A stretch of DNA of 64,000 nucleotides from Paramarasmius palmivorus (GCA_037176845.1 JAYKXP010000188.1:1-64000), one strand, 5' to 3'. Shown: positions 12,140-23,664, numbered from the stretch's first letter. The notes: generated by a model from the letters alone, not told the origin. A program made the numbers and translations.

Positions 12140-13640
12140 GCAGCTATTACAGGAATCAAGTGGTCCAGATCTGGTTGGACGGATTTCCGTGTAAAATTGG
12201 TTCTACTTCGCCAAAAGATCATGGGTTGAGAGCGTTTTGATCACAATCAGGTGTCAAGTCCACGATCTAAAGGCCCACACTATCGGGGAAACGGGAAAAT
12301 GGTCACTTCATTTCTATCAGCCGTGCTATTCTTGCATTCGTGAGATGAAGCATCCACAGCCTACGAGTATTTAAATCTCTGGTGTTGAGCATCTGTTTCA
12401 TATCAATGGCGCCCTTGTCTCCGGTCTCGGTTCGTATCACGCACGAGAAGATCTGATTATGATAATATATAATCGGAGCTTTCCTACAAAAATACATGCA
12501 CTGTGTGCTGGTAGCAAAGAGGTGCAAGCATGAAACACGACGGAGAGTTCTCAGGATTACTCCACACAACAATAACGTATTGACGAAAGATGGAACATCG
12601 GTAACGCAAGTTTTGTAGAGATGAAGGGGTGATAAGATGAAAGGATCAAGGATGGAAAAGACCAAGGATATAGTGTTTGGCCCCATACCAGGAGCGATGT
12701 TGAAGATGTAGGTAATCGCGTCGATTCAGCAGCTCTTCTCTATGAGGCTCCAGGCTACCCCACACATCTCCTGCCCCACCTCTTCTTGACCTTGACCTGT
12801 TCCTAGCCCTCACCAGTTCCTCTCGACACACGTTTCCTCACGCCCGCAAACTAACTGATTACTGCTCCGACTCCCGTGACACACATGTCTTACGCTCTAG
12901 ATCCGAAGCTATGAGGCATGAGAAGCAGCATGTGTTAGGGAATAGAGTGGGCTTACCGAGAGAGTGCGTGAAGGTTCGGGGACGACGGATAAAAGCCATC
13001 TGTTATCGATCCGTATCCTTTTGAGCATTTGATTCCACGTTTTTGCCGAAGGATCATTGATGGTATAGAGTTGTGGTACGGAAAAGAGCGAGAGGTCTTC
13101 GGTTGGGCTCTGTCTTCCTATTTAGCGACCAGGCGGGAATGGATAATTTCTGCGATGCTCGTGTTTGGGTTGATAGGAAATGTTGAAATGGAGGGGAGGG
13201 CACCCACGTTTCGAAACGTCGTTGCGATATGAGCATAGGCTGTGCTTTGGTGGACAGAGCGAACAGTTTTACTATTCCATGGAAATGAAGACGACAGATA
13301 AGAGGAAAGAAGGACAGGACCAGCGAGGTATCAGGTTTGTAGGAGCAACGCGTACGTTGTTGTTATGTATCCGGTTGTCGCTGTGAGTGCTTGTGGGTGT
13401 CGGCACTAGGTAGAGAGTATCCTGCAGTGTCTTGCAAAAGTCAATCGGGGGAGACGCGGAAAGATATGATCAAAGCGCACCCAAGAACCTTCCAATATCC
13501 TCACCCTAGAGCCCCATCTTAAACTGACCAGCGAAATTGTGCCAAGTGGTTGGTTCAATGATTGCCAATGGTTGGGTTGAAAAAGAACACGCGAGTCGCG
13601 TGATCCCTGTCTCCAACCAAATCACGGTAGGGTTAGGGTA
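12140..13640. other. No gene recognised
   Basis: Only short open frames without family resemblance or convincing splice structure. A short TTAGGG-like run near 13628 (tagggttagggtaaggtta) is too short to be a telomere. Confidence 0.4.
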
Positions 13641-13739
13641 AGGTTACACTGCGGCGGCTGGTAGCTGTTTGGACTCCAAACAGCACGGGGAAAATATGTT
13701 GTTTGGTTTGATAGACAAGATGCAAAATTTTCGGCATGG

Positions 13740-14060
13740 AAGGTGAATCATATTTGCGCGGATATATCCGTCAAATATGGTGATTATTAGCCCGCTATTT
13801 TTCGGCCTAGATTTCATTTCTTTTGGGCGCAAATATCTGGAATATTTAGCCCCGAGAGGGATAAATATTTTCCTACGAAGATAGTATTTATTTATGAGTA
13901 GATACTAATCATATTTCTGGATAAAAATCCAAATCGAATGTGAAAGGTCTTTGTCATCCGATGTTTCAATCGAAATATATTGAATATTTCCTCGCTCCTT
14001 CGTCGTATAAAAGGCGCCTCAAATCAGGGATAAATGAAACATATTTGCAGGATATTTGAG
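13740..14060. repeat. Cluster of ATATTT/AAATAT motifs
   Basis: About ten copies of atattt or aaatat lie in 320 bp, in both orientations. One nested palindrome combines atatttg...caaatat around cggatatatccg (13748-13777). A plus-strand TATA-like tataaaagg sits at about 14006. Such arrays occur as subterminal transposase-binding repeats of small DNA elements, but I found no terminal inverted repeat or target duplication, so its nature is open. Confidence 0.4.
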
Positions 14061-14192
14061 CTATGTTAGATGATACATTTTTGACTGACAAAGTTGTTGG
14101 ATGTTTACTACGGGTAGGCACGGCAAAGATTTTAAATATTTACACGCGAGCGCAATACGCCACCGGTCAAAGCACCAAATGCTACAAGAAGT

Positions 14193-14849
14193 TTAGAGTA
14201 CGAGGAGGAGAAAGTGTCGAACGAGGAATATCATGTCGTTCAAAGCCAGTTCGACACTCGGCTCTACGACAAAGATTTCTTCGTGTTGCTTTTGACCTAT
14301 ATGAGATGGTCAGAATGCGTCAGTTATTAAAGGTAATCCAGCACTCACAACTTGTGTTCAAGCAGGGCATTACGGTGTTGCTATCTCGTAGGATTCGATG
14401 GATAATGTACTCTGAAGACTGTAAGTCACGTCCGAGAAGATGGTTCAAGCCTTACCTGTTTGCCGATGAAAATGAACCGCGGTTTCGGTACGACGAATCA
14501 ATTTGAACTTCCGATAGTGCGCTTGCCAATACCGTCGGCGAACAGGGAGATCCGTCGTACAACCAATCTTGATATAGCCTCTGACCTGCCCTTGCTCGAG
14601 GACGGTGAAATAATAGATATAGCCCGGTCCCTCAAGTCGATGTGGCGGATCTAGCAACTTGGCCTGAACAGCCACCCATTCCCTCTCTCCCAGCAAACGA
14701 CAAATCAAGAAGAAAACTTTGAGTCGGTAGACAAAGATCTTGGGCTGAAATAGGGCGCTAGATCGAAGAGTCAGCCTGGACTGTGAATGAAGTGAGAAAG
14801 CACTCACCAAATCACAATTTTCCCTATCAATTTCAAGCTGCTGCTCCAT
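14193..14849 (-). CDS. GIY-YIG nuclease-like protein (Mug113/T5orf172 type)
   Basis: The exon 14457-14849 encodes a GIY-YIG core: GPGYIYYFTVLEQGQ (the GIY-like strand), then GYIKIGCTTDLPVRRRYWQA (the YIG-like strand with Lys-Ile-Gly and the following Arg). After the intron to 14414, the frame continues EYIIHRILRDSNTVMPCLNT. After a second intron ending near 14324 it reads QKQHEEIFVVEP, which gives the Cys-x4-Cys...His-x-Glu-x-x-Phe pattern usual at the end of this family, and a stop at 14193-14195. Start chosen at the first ATG in frame (14849); a longer N-terminus is possible. The family includes meiotically upregulated Mug113 of fission yeast; a DNA-cleaving role is assumed, not shown. Probably intact. 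Confidence 0.68.
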
Positions 14850-15504
14850 CTTGCCCGTGTGAGCACGTGCACCGCGACCTCGAGAGCGACAATACACATC
14901 ACAGAACGTTCGTTGTTGGTGCTAGGGGGAGGGAGAGGAAGATGGAAGGACATGGTCAAGGATGAAGATGAGAGAGAATGACAAACAACGATGTCAAATA
15001 TTGTGCACGCTAACGATGACCGTCACACACCAGAAATGAGCGTGTATGAGAACGAAGATGGGCAGAGCAGATGATCAAAGCTGGAGACTGGTTCGAGCCT
15101 GAGGAATTAAACGAGCGTCAAATTGCGTACACCCGCGATACAACGACGGACAATCGCGTAACGACAAGGTTGTTGGAAGAGTAATATAGAATTTTGACCA
15201 GGGCCTGATCAAGTCAATTAGAGAGTGAGTGTGAAAAATAACTGGCCCGCCCAATTAGCGACTGCCTCTTTCATGTAGGCGTCAAGGTAGCGAGATGGTA
15301 TCGGGTAAGGGCGCTGCGGCGCCCTCATTGAGAGTACGCATGGGGCGATAATGAATGTCTATTGCCAGATGCACAATTAACATCCGCCTATCGAGCGTGT
15401 TCGTTAAGACCAATGTCCGAATCATCGTCGGACGAATGCGCCTTCCTGGACTTCTTGGGTTTCATAGGAATATTCTCGATATACGCGGGAATTGGTTGGG
15501 TCAT

Positions 15505-16402
15505 CTAATGGATAAAAAAAACATGGATCAGCATGTCAGCTCTCAATATCCAAGGGTGCACGGACCCTTTTAGCTGCTTTTCGCCGTACACCTCTGCCAG
15601 ATTGAGCTGCTTCTCTGCTTCTGACCAGCTCCATTTTGGCATCGATTTTCTGTAATGTTTTGGCCCGGGAGTCTTGTTGTGGTAGTTCATCGTTGTCTTG
15701 CACTTCTTCTGGCTAGTATTTGTCCGAGGTACATATCTTCGCAAATGAGAATGCCGGACAGCGCTCTTTCGGGGCCTCCTGGGTTTCCTTTTCGGTCCTT
15801 TCGATGAGATTGCCGATGTCACTATCAGAATCTGTAGGGACGTAAGCAATAATTCGGCCAGAGAAACACGCCAGACACGGACAAACTATATTCTTTGTAG
15901 AACCTTCTTTTTCTTCGTTGAACAATGCCCGAGCCCCGTACATCAAGATCGACTGCAGGTCGTCCCCAGCGACATCCTCGTCGTTGATCTTTTGCACAAT
16001 TAGATGGTCGAGCACCATTTTCTTCTTCGTGATTTGCATGATACACTCCTCAGCGGATTCCTTTACCGTGAGTTTGAACACCAACACAAGTTTCTGCTGG
16101 CCAAATTGATGGGCTCGTGCGATGGCTTGCAAACCTAGGACCAGGTTATTAAGCGAAGTTGTCAGACATTCGGAGGTACATACTTGGTGAGGATTGAAGT
16201 TTGGATCAAAGATGATCTTGAGAAGGGTCAGAGTACAATTGTTTGTTAGTGCAAGCCGACTCACGACAGTATCTGCGAGAACAGGTTCGATGTTACGAAT
16301 GCTTCTCTTTACCCTAAACACCAATACTGGCAGGGATTCAGGTCGATATGGTACCGACGACCACCTGACCACGACGACAAAGCATAATGAAGGCAAGATC
16401 AT
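15505..16402 (-). pseudogene. SNF2/CHD-type helicase, C-terminal fragment
   Basis: The visible part corresponds to the end of a SNF2-family ATPase: IIFDPNFNPHQ, then after an intron-like gap QAIARAHQFGQQKLVLVFKL (helicase motif VI, normally QA.ARAHRIGQ), then SAEECIMQITKKKMVLDHLI and a conserved tail (SDIGNLIERTEKE, AFSFAKICTSDKY). The ATP-binding motifs I-III are absent from the neighbouring kilobase, and nothing upstream to 17.2 kb fits the family convincingly. I therefore call it a truncated relic of a chromatin-remodelling helicase. Agaricomycete genomes hold many such copies. Confidence 0.62.
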
Positions 16403-16414
16403 CGGTATAGTTGT

Positions 16415-16663
16415 TTATGAAGTCGACGACTTTCTCGAATCATATTTCGTGCATGCCGTCCGGTTCGCCAAACGATCGCAAGCCTTGCCTTTAGTGAGAC
16501 CTGCAAAGTTCGAGAAAAAGGTAACGGAACCGGCATGTATTAGCCTAGACTGGTTGAAGTCGATCACGAAGTTGGGAGGACTGATGGGTGTGGTACGAGT
16601 AGGTTTGTCCCTGAATAGAATGATCAATAATGACACGCCAAAGACAGTTAGTATTGTACTCAT
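16415..16663 (-). CDS. Small ORF with hydrophobic N-terminus
   Basis: 82 codons beginning MSTILTVFGVSLLIILF, which could be a signal peptide or membrane anchor, followed by a Cys-poor tail (TKGKACDRLANRTACTKYD). No family recognised. It lies just upstream of the helicase relic and may be chance. Confidence 0.2.
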   Translation of the reverse strand: MSTILTVFGVSLLIILFRDKPTRTTPISPPNFVIDFNQSRLIHAGSVTFFSNFAGLTKGKACDRLANRTACTKYDSRKSSTS

Positions 16664-17565
16664 TGTATTGAAATATGAGCGGATGGGGTGAGTTGGATTG
16701 AGTTGTGGTTGACGAGGAGCAGGATATAAGCCTTGTACGCACGACAGATATAAACCTTGAGCGCCGCTATAGTGAATGAATTCAGCTGGTACCTAGAAGA
16801 CTGGCAGAAACACTGACCCTAGACTGGTTCGTTCACCGTAGGTGTGCACAGTCAACCTAGGATTGGAACGCTCGTGTTGATGACCTTGACATGATCCAAA
16901 AGGAGCAGAAGGTTTGTCTTGCTCTGGACCTTGATCTGTTTTTGGGCAGGACATTGTCGCGAGTTGGTCGAGCATCTTCTTGAGTCGAATGGCGGGGAAT
17001 TCCTGTCCCTTGGATTTGGCCTGCTTCGAGAGCAGCGAAGAGTCTCTTCGATTCGGTAGGGAATCAACGCAACGCAGAGAATCAGTAACTGAGAAAAATG
17101 AAAGGGCTTGGCACAATCCCTGTTGTCAAACAAGCGATAAACGTGTATCCCTTGGGGCTTGTGCTGGCGGCCTGGCTTGTTTGATGTCGGGGTCTACAAT
17201 GGCAAAGTCGGGCCTCCGAATCAAGGAGCTGATAGATGTAACGAATTCGAGGAAGAGTGATACTGGAGAACGGGGAAGTCTATATCATTTTAGTGGTCGG
17301 GAACAAACAACTGGTATTGGTGATATGACAAGACGCGCCCGCTGAGTCAGCGAGGCGCCAAATACTCAAGAAGCGACCAAGGTTTTTTTCTGTCCGCCCG
17401 GTTTCTCGAGATGAGGTTCTTAAGTTAAGTAATGAGAACAGCGTGATACTATAACATTAAGTGTTTAAAAGGAAGGGGAACACAAGTAAGAAGATGGTAA
17501 GTTTCGCCCGAGGTCATGTAACATTGATAACGTCAACCTCTGACCTCGGCAAGATCTGCAACTGG

Positions 17566-18927
17566 TTAATTATCACCATCATCCAACTCCGGAAGTTCCC
17601 TCTTCTCCCCTGGTGATAATTCTCTGTACAGCGCCGGCGGGAGTTTTTGAATCCAATCTTGGTTATAGAAATTGATAGGTAAGGTTTTGACGGGTTTTCG
17701 CCGACTATGCTGGGCATACTTCGTGCGTTTGCGCTCGTGGGGTTTGTTGCCTGGAGCCTGGTTACCATAGACTGATACCCGTACAGTGTTCTCGTCCACG
17801 CATCGCAGTAGACTCGTCACCTTTCCGGAGCGCCAAGGAACAGTGCGAACACAAGCGGCGATGTTCCCTCGGTGTCCCTCTTCGGTTTCGAATTCACTCT
17901 CATCACTACTCATCCCGTCTGCACCCATCTCATCTATCATCTGAGCAACTATTGTCCAAGCCTGCCTTTGGCTGACCTCCTCTTCATCCTCTTCGCTATC
18001 GCTCCCAGCCGCAAGGGACCATGCCACGTCGTGTCGTTTTTTCCAGAGCTACTGTCGCTATTAGCATCGACATTTTTCTCCTCGACCAATTATACCCACC
18101 TCTTCCTTTCGAGTTCTTTGACGCATGCTCTTTAGCGTTTCCTCGTCTTTCAATTGGCATCTAAGAGCCGCTTCTTCTTCTGTCTCCCCATTTCTGGGAT
18201 GGCGCCTGTGAATTATATACGACAGAGTTTTGAGGCGTCTCCAAAAACTAGCTCGAATCTCTTCCCTCCCGGCTTCAGTGTCGTATTGAGGAAATTTGAC
18301 TACAAATCTCTCCGCCATCTGGGTGCAAAGCTCCGCATTCCAAGGGCAATGAACTTCTTCCCAATAAATCGGCAAGAAACCGTCTTCGATCTGTGGAGGA
18401 GGCCCGCCCATGTCGAAGTTGAGCACATCATCAGCATTTACTCGAAGGTCCTCGCAATCATAGAGATCTAGAATCTGCTTGTCTTTTTTTATGGTCAAGG
18501 TTTCGTTCATGCAATCCCGGAATTGACGCTACATTTGCTCAGTCTTGTAAATATCTCAACTTCAGCGTAAACACAACTCACGAGAAACTGGTTGTGTTCT
18601 TCAGAACGAGGAATCGGGACGTGAGGTGCAACGAAAAAGCCTTTCCGCTTTTTACTCCTCTGGTTTCCTTTGGGCCGCCCTTTGTGCGCTACGTCTGCCA
18701 ATTCTTGGCGAACGTGACCGATTTCGTCCCATAAACCCTCAACATCACTTTTCATCTCAATCTGGATCTCGTTCAGTTTTCTAAGTATATCTGCATTCGT
18801 CGAGCTCGTGCGTTGATCATCGGAGTCGTGCGCTTGGGATTCTTTGCTTTGGGCGCTTGACTGATAAGAGATGGTAAGCATCATGTTCTCGAACGAGCTC
18901 GTTACTTACCTTGCCAGTTTTGGGCCC
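17566..18927 (-). CDS. Agaricomycete-specific protein of unknown function
   Basis: Four exons join in frame. The first (ATG at 18927) reads MGPKTGK. Then comes a Ser-rich coiled-coil segment (ILRKLNEIQIEMKSDVEGLW), a conserved domain (DLYDCEDLRVNADDVLNFDM, IYWEEVHCPWN, FWRRLKTLSYIIHRRHPRNG), an acidic stretch (AAGSDSEEDEEEVSQ), and the diagnostic end of a family I recognise from many mushroom genomes: GADGMSSDESEFETEEGHRG, VRTVPWRSGKVTSLL, PINFYNQDWIQKLPP. Introns lie near 18855-18904, 18535-18590 and 18055-18105. Its function is unknown; the acidic and basic low-complexity parts suggest a nuclear protein. It is divergent from the truncated gene at 19224. Confidence 0.65.
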
Positions 18928-19223
18928 CATGGATTTGCTCGAAGACAGGTGAAGCTTCACTACACTCGTATTCGGAAACAACTCTATACGTTATATACCC
19001 AGAGGTCTCGGCATTCCCAACCCCGAATGCTGTTGCGGAAGGGTTGAAGGACTTTCAACCCTTCAACTGCCCTACCTGCTCATAGCTTCCAACGTCCAAC
19101 GTTCAGCAACGAGCTAGCTATCGTATATGATGCTACATACCAACGATGGCTTCGCCTTTCGGATTCTTCAACCTTGCGTTCATATAAAACCACGAGTAAA
19201 CAGATATCCATCAGAGGGTAGAC

Positions 19224-19659
19224 ATGGATATCGATGATCAAATCTCTCACCTCAACGAAAATTACAACGCATATCAGCAACGTCTAGTGAGTGTTTACAG
19301 CATCGGATTTACCCAAATTTCTTAGTTTGTCGTTTTCTCAGGCCACCGCTGTCGCAACAAGGAAACCGCAAGCGCTCGGACAGCCTGCACAGGTTTGTTT
19401 ACCCTTTTGACACGATGTCATCCATTAATGTACTATCTCAGAGACAACGCCCCCACCTTCGTACGAGATACAAGCCAAGTGCTACGAGGACCTTCAAGGC
19501 CCACACATCACATCCGGACGACCCTGAATCTCCCACAGTGACACAGACCGCTTCTGGGATCCTTGGAACACGTGTCTCAGGCGACTCTTATGTATCCCAA
19601 GACGACCTTGCGATTGTCATAAACCGGTTGCAACATCTCGAGATTCAGACCAAGTCCGA
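19224..19659 (+). pseudogene. Host gene truncated by the 5' LTR
   Basis: ATG at 19224: MDIDDQISHLNENYNAYQQR, an intron (19288-19341), TAVATRKPQALGQPAQ, an intron (about 19392-19440), then a long exon ending VINRLQHLEIQTKSD where the LTR begins. The stretch before the break (NRLQHLEIQTKSD) resembles the coiled-coil stretch of the divergent gene (RKLNEIQIEMKSD). If the element is removed with a short overlap ccg, the frame runs on to about 54058, so the end of the gene lies 34 kb away. Family not recognised. Confidence 0.55.
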
Positions 19660-21551
19660 TGATATGGTCCAAAATATAAATCGCGTATCTAGACGAATAT
19701 TCTTGCCTTCAACAAGTTTTAATACACTTGATAAGGGAAACAAGAGCACTAGTGTGAGCCCGAGCAGCTAGTGAAAGCGGACTTAGGCTCTAACAAAGAG
19801 TAACTAGTTGTCTATACGCTTGTTCATGGATCGTATGATCAGGCTATGGTAGCTGGGGACTTAGCCATGCATGCTAGACGTGTCCGAAAACTGTAGGACT
19901 GTCTATACTAGAAAGACGGTTGTCGTGTCATCTATAGAAACGCTATGGAATTGGCTATAGACTTCTTATGAGGCTATACAACTGATCTGGAAGAGTTGTT
20001 GCGACTAGAGACCTTGAATAATGTCTGCGACCAAGGGGATTCGAACTTGGCACAGAATAGACGCATAGGCGTAGAGACACATTGTTGACTGACCAGTCTA
20101 GACGCTGGCAGGATATGATGGAAAGAGGATCTTCCGCTCTAGGAGGAAGCGCGCGTGTTGCAGCTTGGATTAATCCGAAGCTCTCAGCATAGCTTAGTAA
20201 AATCGATGAGATCTGAAGCTAGACGGCCGAAGATCGACGTGATAAGCAAGCAAGGTTTTAGGGTTTTACGCTAGCCGCTTACTACAAGCGAGTTACTTGC
20301 CCAGGACATTTCGGACTCATCGCCGAAAGGTGTAGATCCGAAACCAACCAGAGAATTATATCTCAGAAGAGAGACCGTACCTTTCCCCTGGCTAGACGAA
20401 GTACTAGCTAGGAATGGTGATAGAATTACGCATTCTGGAACCTAGAAGAATATAGAAGAATAGACTCTAAGGGAGGGACTCGAAGGGAAGATGTCTAGGC
20501 AGTTCCTGACGATATCCGATACCAAGGAGAGCCGTCTCCGCTCAACAGCTATGTACCATGTGGTCTAGCAAGAGTGAGTCAGCACAAGGAAGAAGGATAG
20601 TCCACCGAGCGATTTCCGACGTGGAGCTAGCCAAATATTTGGAACTGCTTTCAGGACCAAAATGCGAATAAACCCAGAATATGGACGAAAGATCGTCTAA
20701 AAGAATATTTCATTTCCTTCTTAAGTAGTTCTATACCTTGTATGGGCAGCGAGCCATCGGAATCATAGCTAGAAGTATGTATCTGTAGATTATGGGTAAA
20801 TAGGACAGCTAGAGGGTATATAAGCTGGCCCATTTCGATACGAAAAGGCAAGCAAGTAGATCCCCCCACTGTCAGATAGCACAGAGCAATCAACGACTTT
20901 GGAACTTGACTTCAGAGAATATTTAAGAATATACCCCACCTGACACAGAGTCAGTGATTTGCTACTTGTATAGCTGTGATAAGCGTACAGTAGTCTCTTG
21001 AATAGAACGTACTGAGTTGCGTCTAGACGGGATTTGACTTGACCACCGAGGTTTGGAGTACTAGGGACTCCCACCTAAGTTGAGGTACTGAGGACAGAGG
21101 GCCTCCTACCTAAGTTTGAGATATAGAGGACAGAGGGCCTCCTTATCTATTGTAACTGAAGTATTGTGGACAGAGGGCCACCTTACTTATTGTTTTGGCA
21201 CTGAGGACTGAGGGCCTCCCATTGCCATATATTGGTCATTGTTGAACTTGTTTGGAATCGATCCAGTTTGGATATTGAAGAGGCTAGCTGCACTTGGGCA
21301 CTATCCTGTTGCATTTTGTTGATTTCTTTGTTCGTTGGATACGAATATACACCTTATACCTTTCTCTATACCACGCACCTTTGTTGTTCGTTGGTCTAGA
21401 TCGAGTACTAGAGTGTCTATAGCGATAATACATCGTTTCTTGATCTTACTACCGTGCGGAACCTTTGCCAACGCCGAGCCATCCTCGCACAAAAGAGGTT
21501 GAGTTGTGTTTTGTTGTCTCTAGACGGCCTTACACCAATTGAACCCATTCA
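19660..21551 (+). repeat. 5' LTR
   Basis: Canonical TG...CA ends. It is repeated almost exactly at 52098-53990. Differences I saw lie near 20214, 20237, 20403, 20436, 20560, 20698 (1-nt indel) and 21326. It contains the tandem repeat described separately and many ctaga motifs. Confidence 0.95.
21082..21222 (+). repeat. Short tandem repeat inside the LTR
   Basis: Four copies of a degenerate unit of about 45 bp built round gaggacagagggcctcc (variants gtggacagagggccacc and gaggactgagggcctcc). The same array is in the 3' LTR near 53521-53661. Position near the LTR end suggests the R/U5 part, but no function can be read from it. Confidence 0.8.
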
Positions 21552-21553
21552 TC

Positions 21554-21571
21554 TGGAGCCCACCGCGAGGG
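21554..21571 (+). promoter_or_regulatory. Primer-binding site
   Basis: Two nucleotides after the 5' LTR the sequence reads tggagcccaccgcgaggg. It starts with TGG, as expected for pairing with a tRNA 3' CCA. The next base would pair with discriminator U73, which would suit a tRNA-Cys-like primer, but I cannot match a tRNA from memory. Confidence 0.6.
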
Positions 21572-21939
21572 GTGGTTCTAGTTAGAAAAAGAAACGCTTT
21601 TATTTGAGCTATATTGCTTGAAACGAAATCTATACCAATAGGCTTGTCAATTTAAGCCAAACCCTTTAGTCTTGTGTTGTACAAAACCAAGGCTAGAATA
21701 AAAACGTTGATTGTATCCAGAAGCTAGCGGTCACAATTCCTCCGCGAACTTCCAGAAACTCTCAGCAAGCCGGATCTGAATATATAGATCCGTACGCCCG
21801 AAAGACTAAGTCCAAGTCCAAGGGAAAACAAAAGGCATCGACTGCTAGACCAGTAGTAGATCCATCTAGTTCGAGTTCAGATAACCGAACGAACCCCCAA
21901 AACACTAGTGGAGAACCCAGTAGTGACATACCACCTACG

Positions 21940-23664
21940 GTGTCGATTGTACCTGTGCTAGACGAGTTCACGTTTAGAGCAGAGTTACCTGAAACGCCGC
22001 AGATCCCAAAAGGAGCGTCTAGAGACTCGATCTTTAGATTTCCACGCGAATACCAAGCTCAGAAGCGCAAGCTACTGAAAGCTATCGCAAGACGACACTT
22101 TGTACATAAACCTATCAAAGTTGTTATAAGAAGAATCGCTAAGCCATCTATACCCAAGATGCCTGAAGCAAACAATGAATTTAGGGAAGCCTGGAATCGG
22201 CTGACCGCCTCTGGGGCATCCCAGATAAAAGCGGACAAGATGTCTAAGGTTAAGAAGCCTAAAGAGTTAGAAGGGTTGAACCCAGAAGACTTTGAAAGGT
22301 GGTACGAAGATCTAGACATTATGTTCCAAGAGGGAGGCGTCACAGAAGAAGATGCACAGATCTATCTGGCGATGCGATACCTCCAATATGAATTAAGAAA
22401 GACTATGGAAGACGTTTCATCGTCTAGAGGGTTTTCCTATGACAAGTTCATTAAGGACCTCAAGAGAGAGTTGGGTGTCAAAGATTCGATGCAAGGCTCG
22501 ACGGCTAGACTGGAGAATATTCTCAAACAGTTCAAACCGATCAAGTTAAACGTTGATGAAGCGAGATTGAGGACTTATGTGCGCTATTTCAAGCGAGAAG
22601 CAGAGAAGCTAAGAAAGGAACCTGCCTTGCTCTCTAATATCACGCTAGTGCTAAAGTTCTTGAGCGCCTTTGATGCTAGATTCCATGAGCGAATTGTGGA
22701 CCGTCTAGAACGTAAGCGAGGAGATAAATATGAGGCGAATCAGGAAGATAGCCGACGGATTGATGACCCGTATACTCTAGACGAGGTTATGCAAACTGCG
22801 ATATCGATCTGTACCTCTAAGGTTGGCGCACTCTATGGACAACTTCCTAGAGTTAGCTTTAATGATGTGAAGGCTGAAGAAGTCGACGAAGACTATGGCC
22901 GACATGCACCGACTCCTGCGCCTGCGATTCTAAAGAGAGAATCTATTAAGACGGAGCCTAGAGATGACGAGTGGGGCCTGAAGATTTCCTCTTCAGTAGA
23001 TAAACACTCTGTCGACATTGCAGAGATTAAGGAGATGACTAGGACGTTAAGCAATGCTGTCCAAGAGTCTATAAAGCGTCAAGAGCGAGTTGACATAGAG
23101 CACAAGGCTTTATGGAACTTAGTCACAGCTGGCAATCAGCTAGCGACCGCTCGCGCGCCGACCTATTCTCAGGCAAGACCTCTAACTCCCTCTAGCTCAA
23201 CTATGGGCATGGCTAGCAAGCCAGGGACAGCGATGGTTGGCCAACCGCTACGTAGAGAATGCTTTATGTGCAAGAAGCCAGATCATTTTATTAATGACTG
23301 TCCTGCCCAAGCGAAATTTAGAGAATTGAAGTGGCTGAAGGAAGGTCCTGAAGGAGGACGTCTAGTGATGTACGACGGATCTAGACTACCTTCTCTTGCA
23401 CCTGGAGACACTCGATCTCGAAAAGAAATCATTGAGGAAATAGCTGTTCGCAGAAAGTGGCCTGGATCGGAAGGATACCATCCAGACAGTTATCTCTTCG
23501 ATATAGACGAAGTCCCAACTCAAGAGTTTGAAGATCTAGCGATCGACTCTGAGGAGGAAGAAGATGATAGAGCTATAAAAGTAGCACAAGCATGGGCTTT
23601 GATAGCTGAGGAGAAGGCTAGACGATCTACGCGTCAAGCTGCATCCTTAGGTTCAAAAAACTAG
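21940..23664 (+). CDS. gag: Gag capsid/nucleocapsid polyprotein
   Basis: Structural protein of the cytoplasmic particle. It has a helical capsid-like region in the first half (EDFERWYEDLDIMFQEG, LRTYVRYFKREAEKLRKEP, LVLKFLSAFDARFHERIVDR), typical of Gypsy Gag, and a CCHC zinc knuckle C441-x2-C444-x4-H449-x4-C454 (CFMCKKPDHFINDC) for RNA binding. The given start is a GTG. The frame stays open upstream to about 21695 without any ATG, so initiation uses a non-AUG codon, an upstream spliced exon, or a start I missed. It ends with TAG directly after a slippery heptamer (23655-23661), so a fraction of ribosomes should continue into the protease frame. Confidence 0.9.
   Translation: MSIVPVLDEFTFRAELPETPQIPKGASRDSIFRFPREYQAQKRKLLKAIARRHFVHKPIKVVIRRIAKPSIPKMPEANNEFREAWNRLTASGASQIKADKMSKVKKPKELEGLNPEDFERWYEDLDIMFQEGGVTEEDAQIYLAMRYLQYELRKTMEDVSSSRGFSYDKFIKDLKRELGVKDSMQGSTARLENILKQFKPIKLNVDEARLRTYVRYFKREAEKLRKEPALLSNITLVLKFLSAFDARFHERIVDRLERKRGDKYEANQEDSRRIDDPYTLDEVMQTAISICTSKVGALYGQLPRVSFNDVKAEEVDEDYGRHAPTPAPAILKRESIKTEPRDDEWGLKISSSVDKHSVDIAEIKEMTRTLSNAVQESIKRQERVDIEHKALWNLVTAGNQLATARAPTYSQARPLTPSSSTMGMASKPGTAMVGQPLRRECFMCKKPDHFINDCPAQAKFRELKWLKEGPEGGRLVMYDGSRLPSLAPGDTRSRKEIIEEIAVRRKWPGSEGYHPDSYLFDIDEVPTQEFEDLAIDSEEEEDDRAIKVAQAWALIAEEKARRSTRQAASLGSKN
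23655..23661 (+). promoter_or_regulatory. -1 ribosomal frameshift site, gag to protease
   Basis: The heptamer A AAA AAC sits exactly in the gag phase (codons tca aaa aac, then the tag stop). It is the classical X XXY YYZ form used by several retroviruses. Slipping back one base opens a frame with no stop through to the protease ORF. A possible stem follows after a 9-nt spacer: CAAGG at 23671-23675 with CCTTG at 23723-23727, and CTGG at 23683-23686 with CCAG at 23718-23721. Confidence 0.8.

Noticed and set aside
13628..13648. Telomere-like repeat
   Set aside because: Only about two TTAGGG-like units in an otherwise unique sequence.
14063..14506. Plus-strand ORF of 147 codons
   Set aside because: It overlaps well-supported minus-strand exons of the GIY-YIG gene and shows no family; kept only as a remark in a finding.
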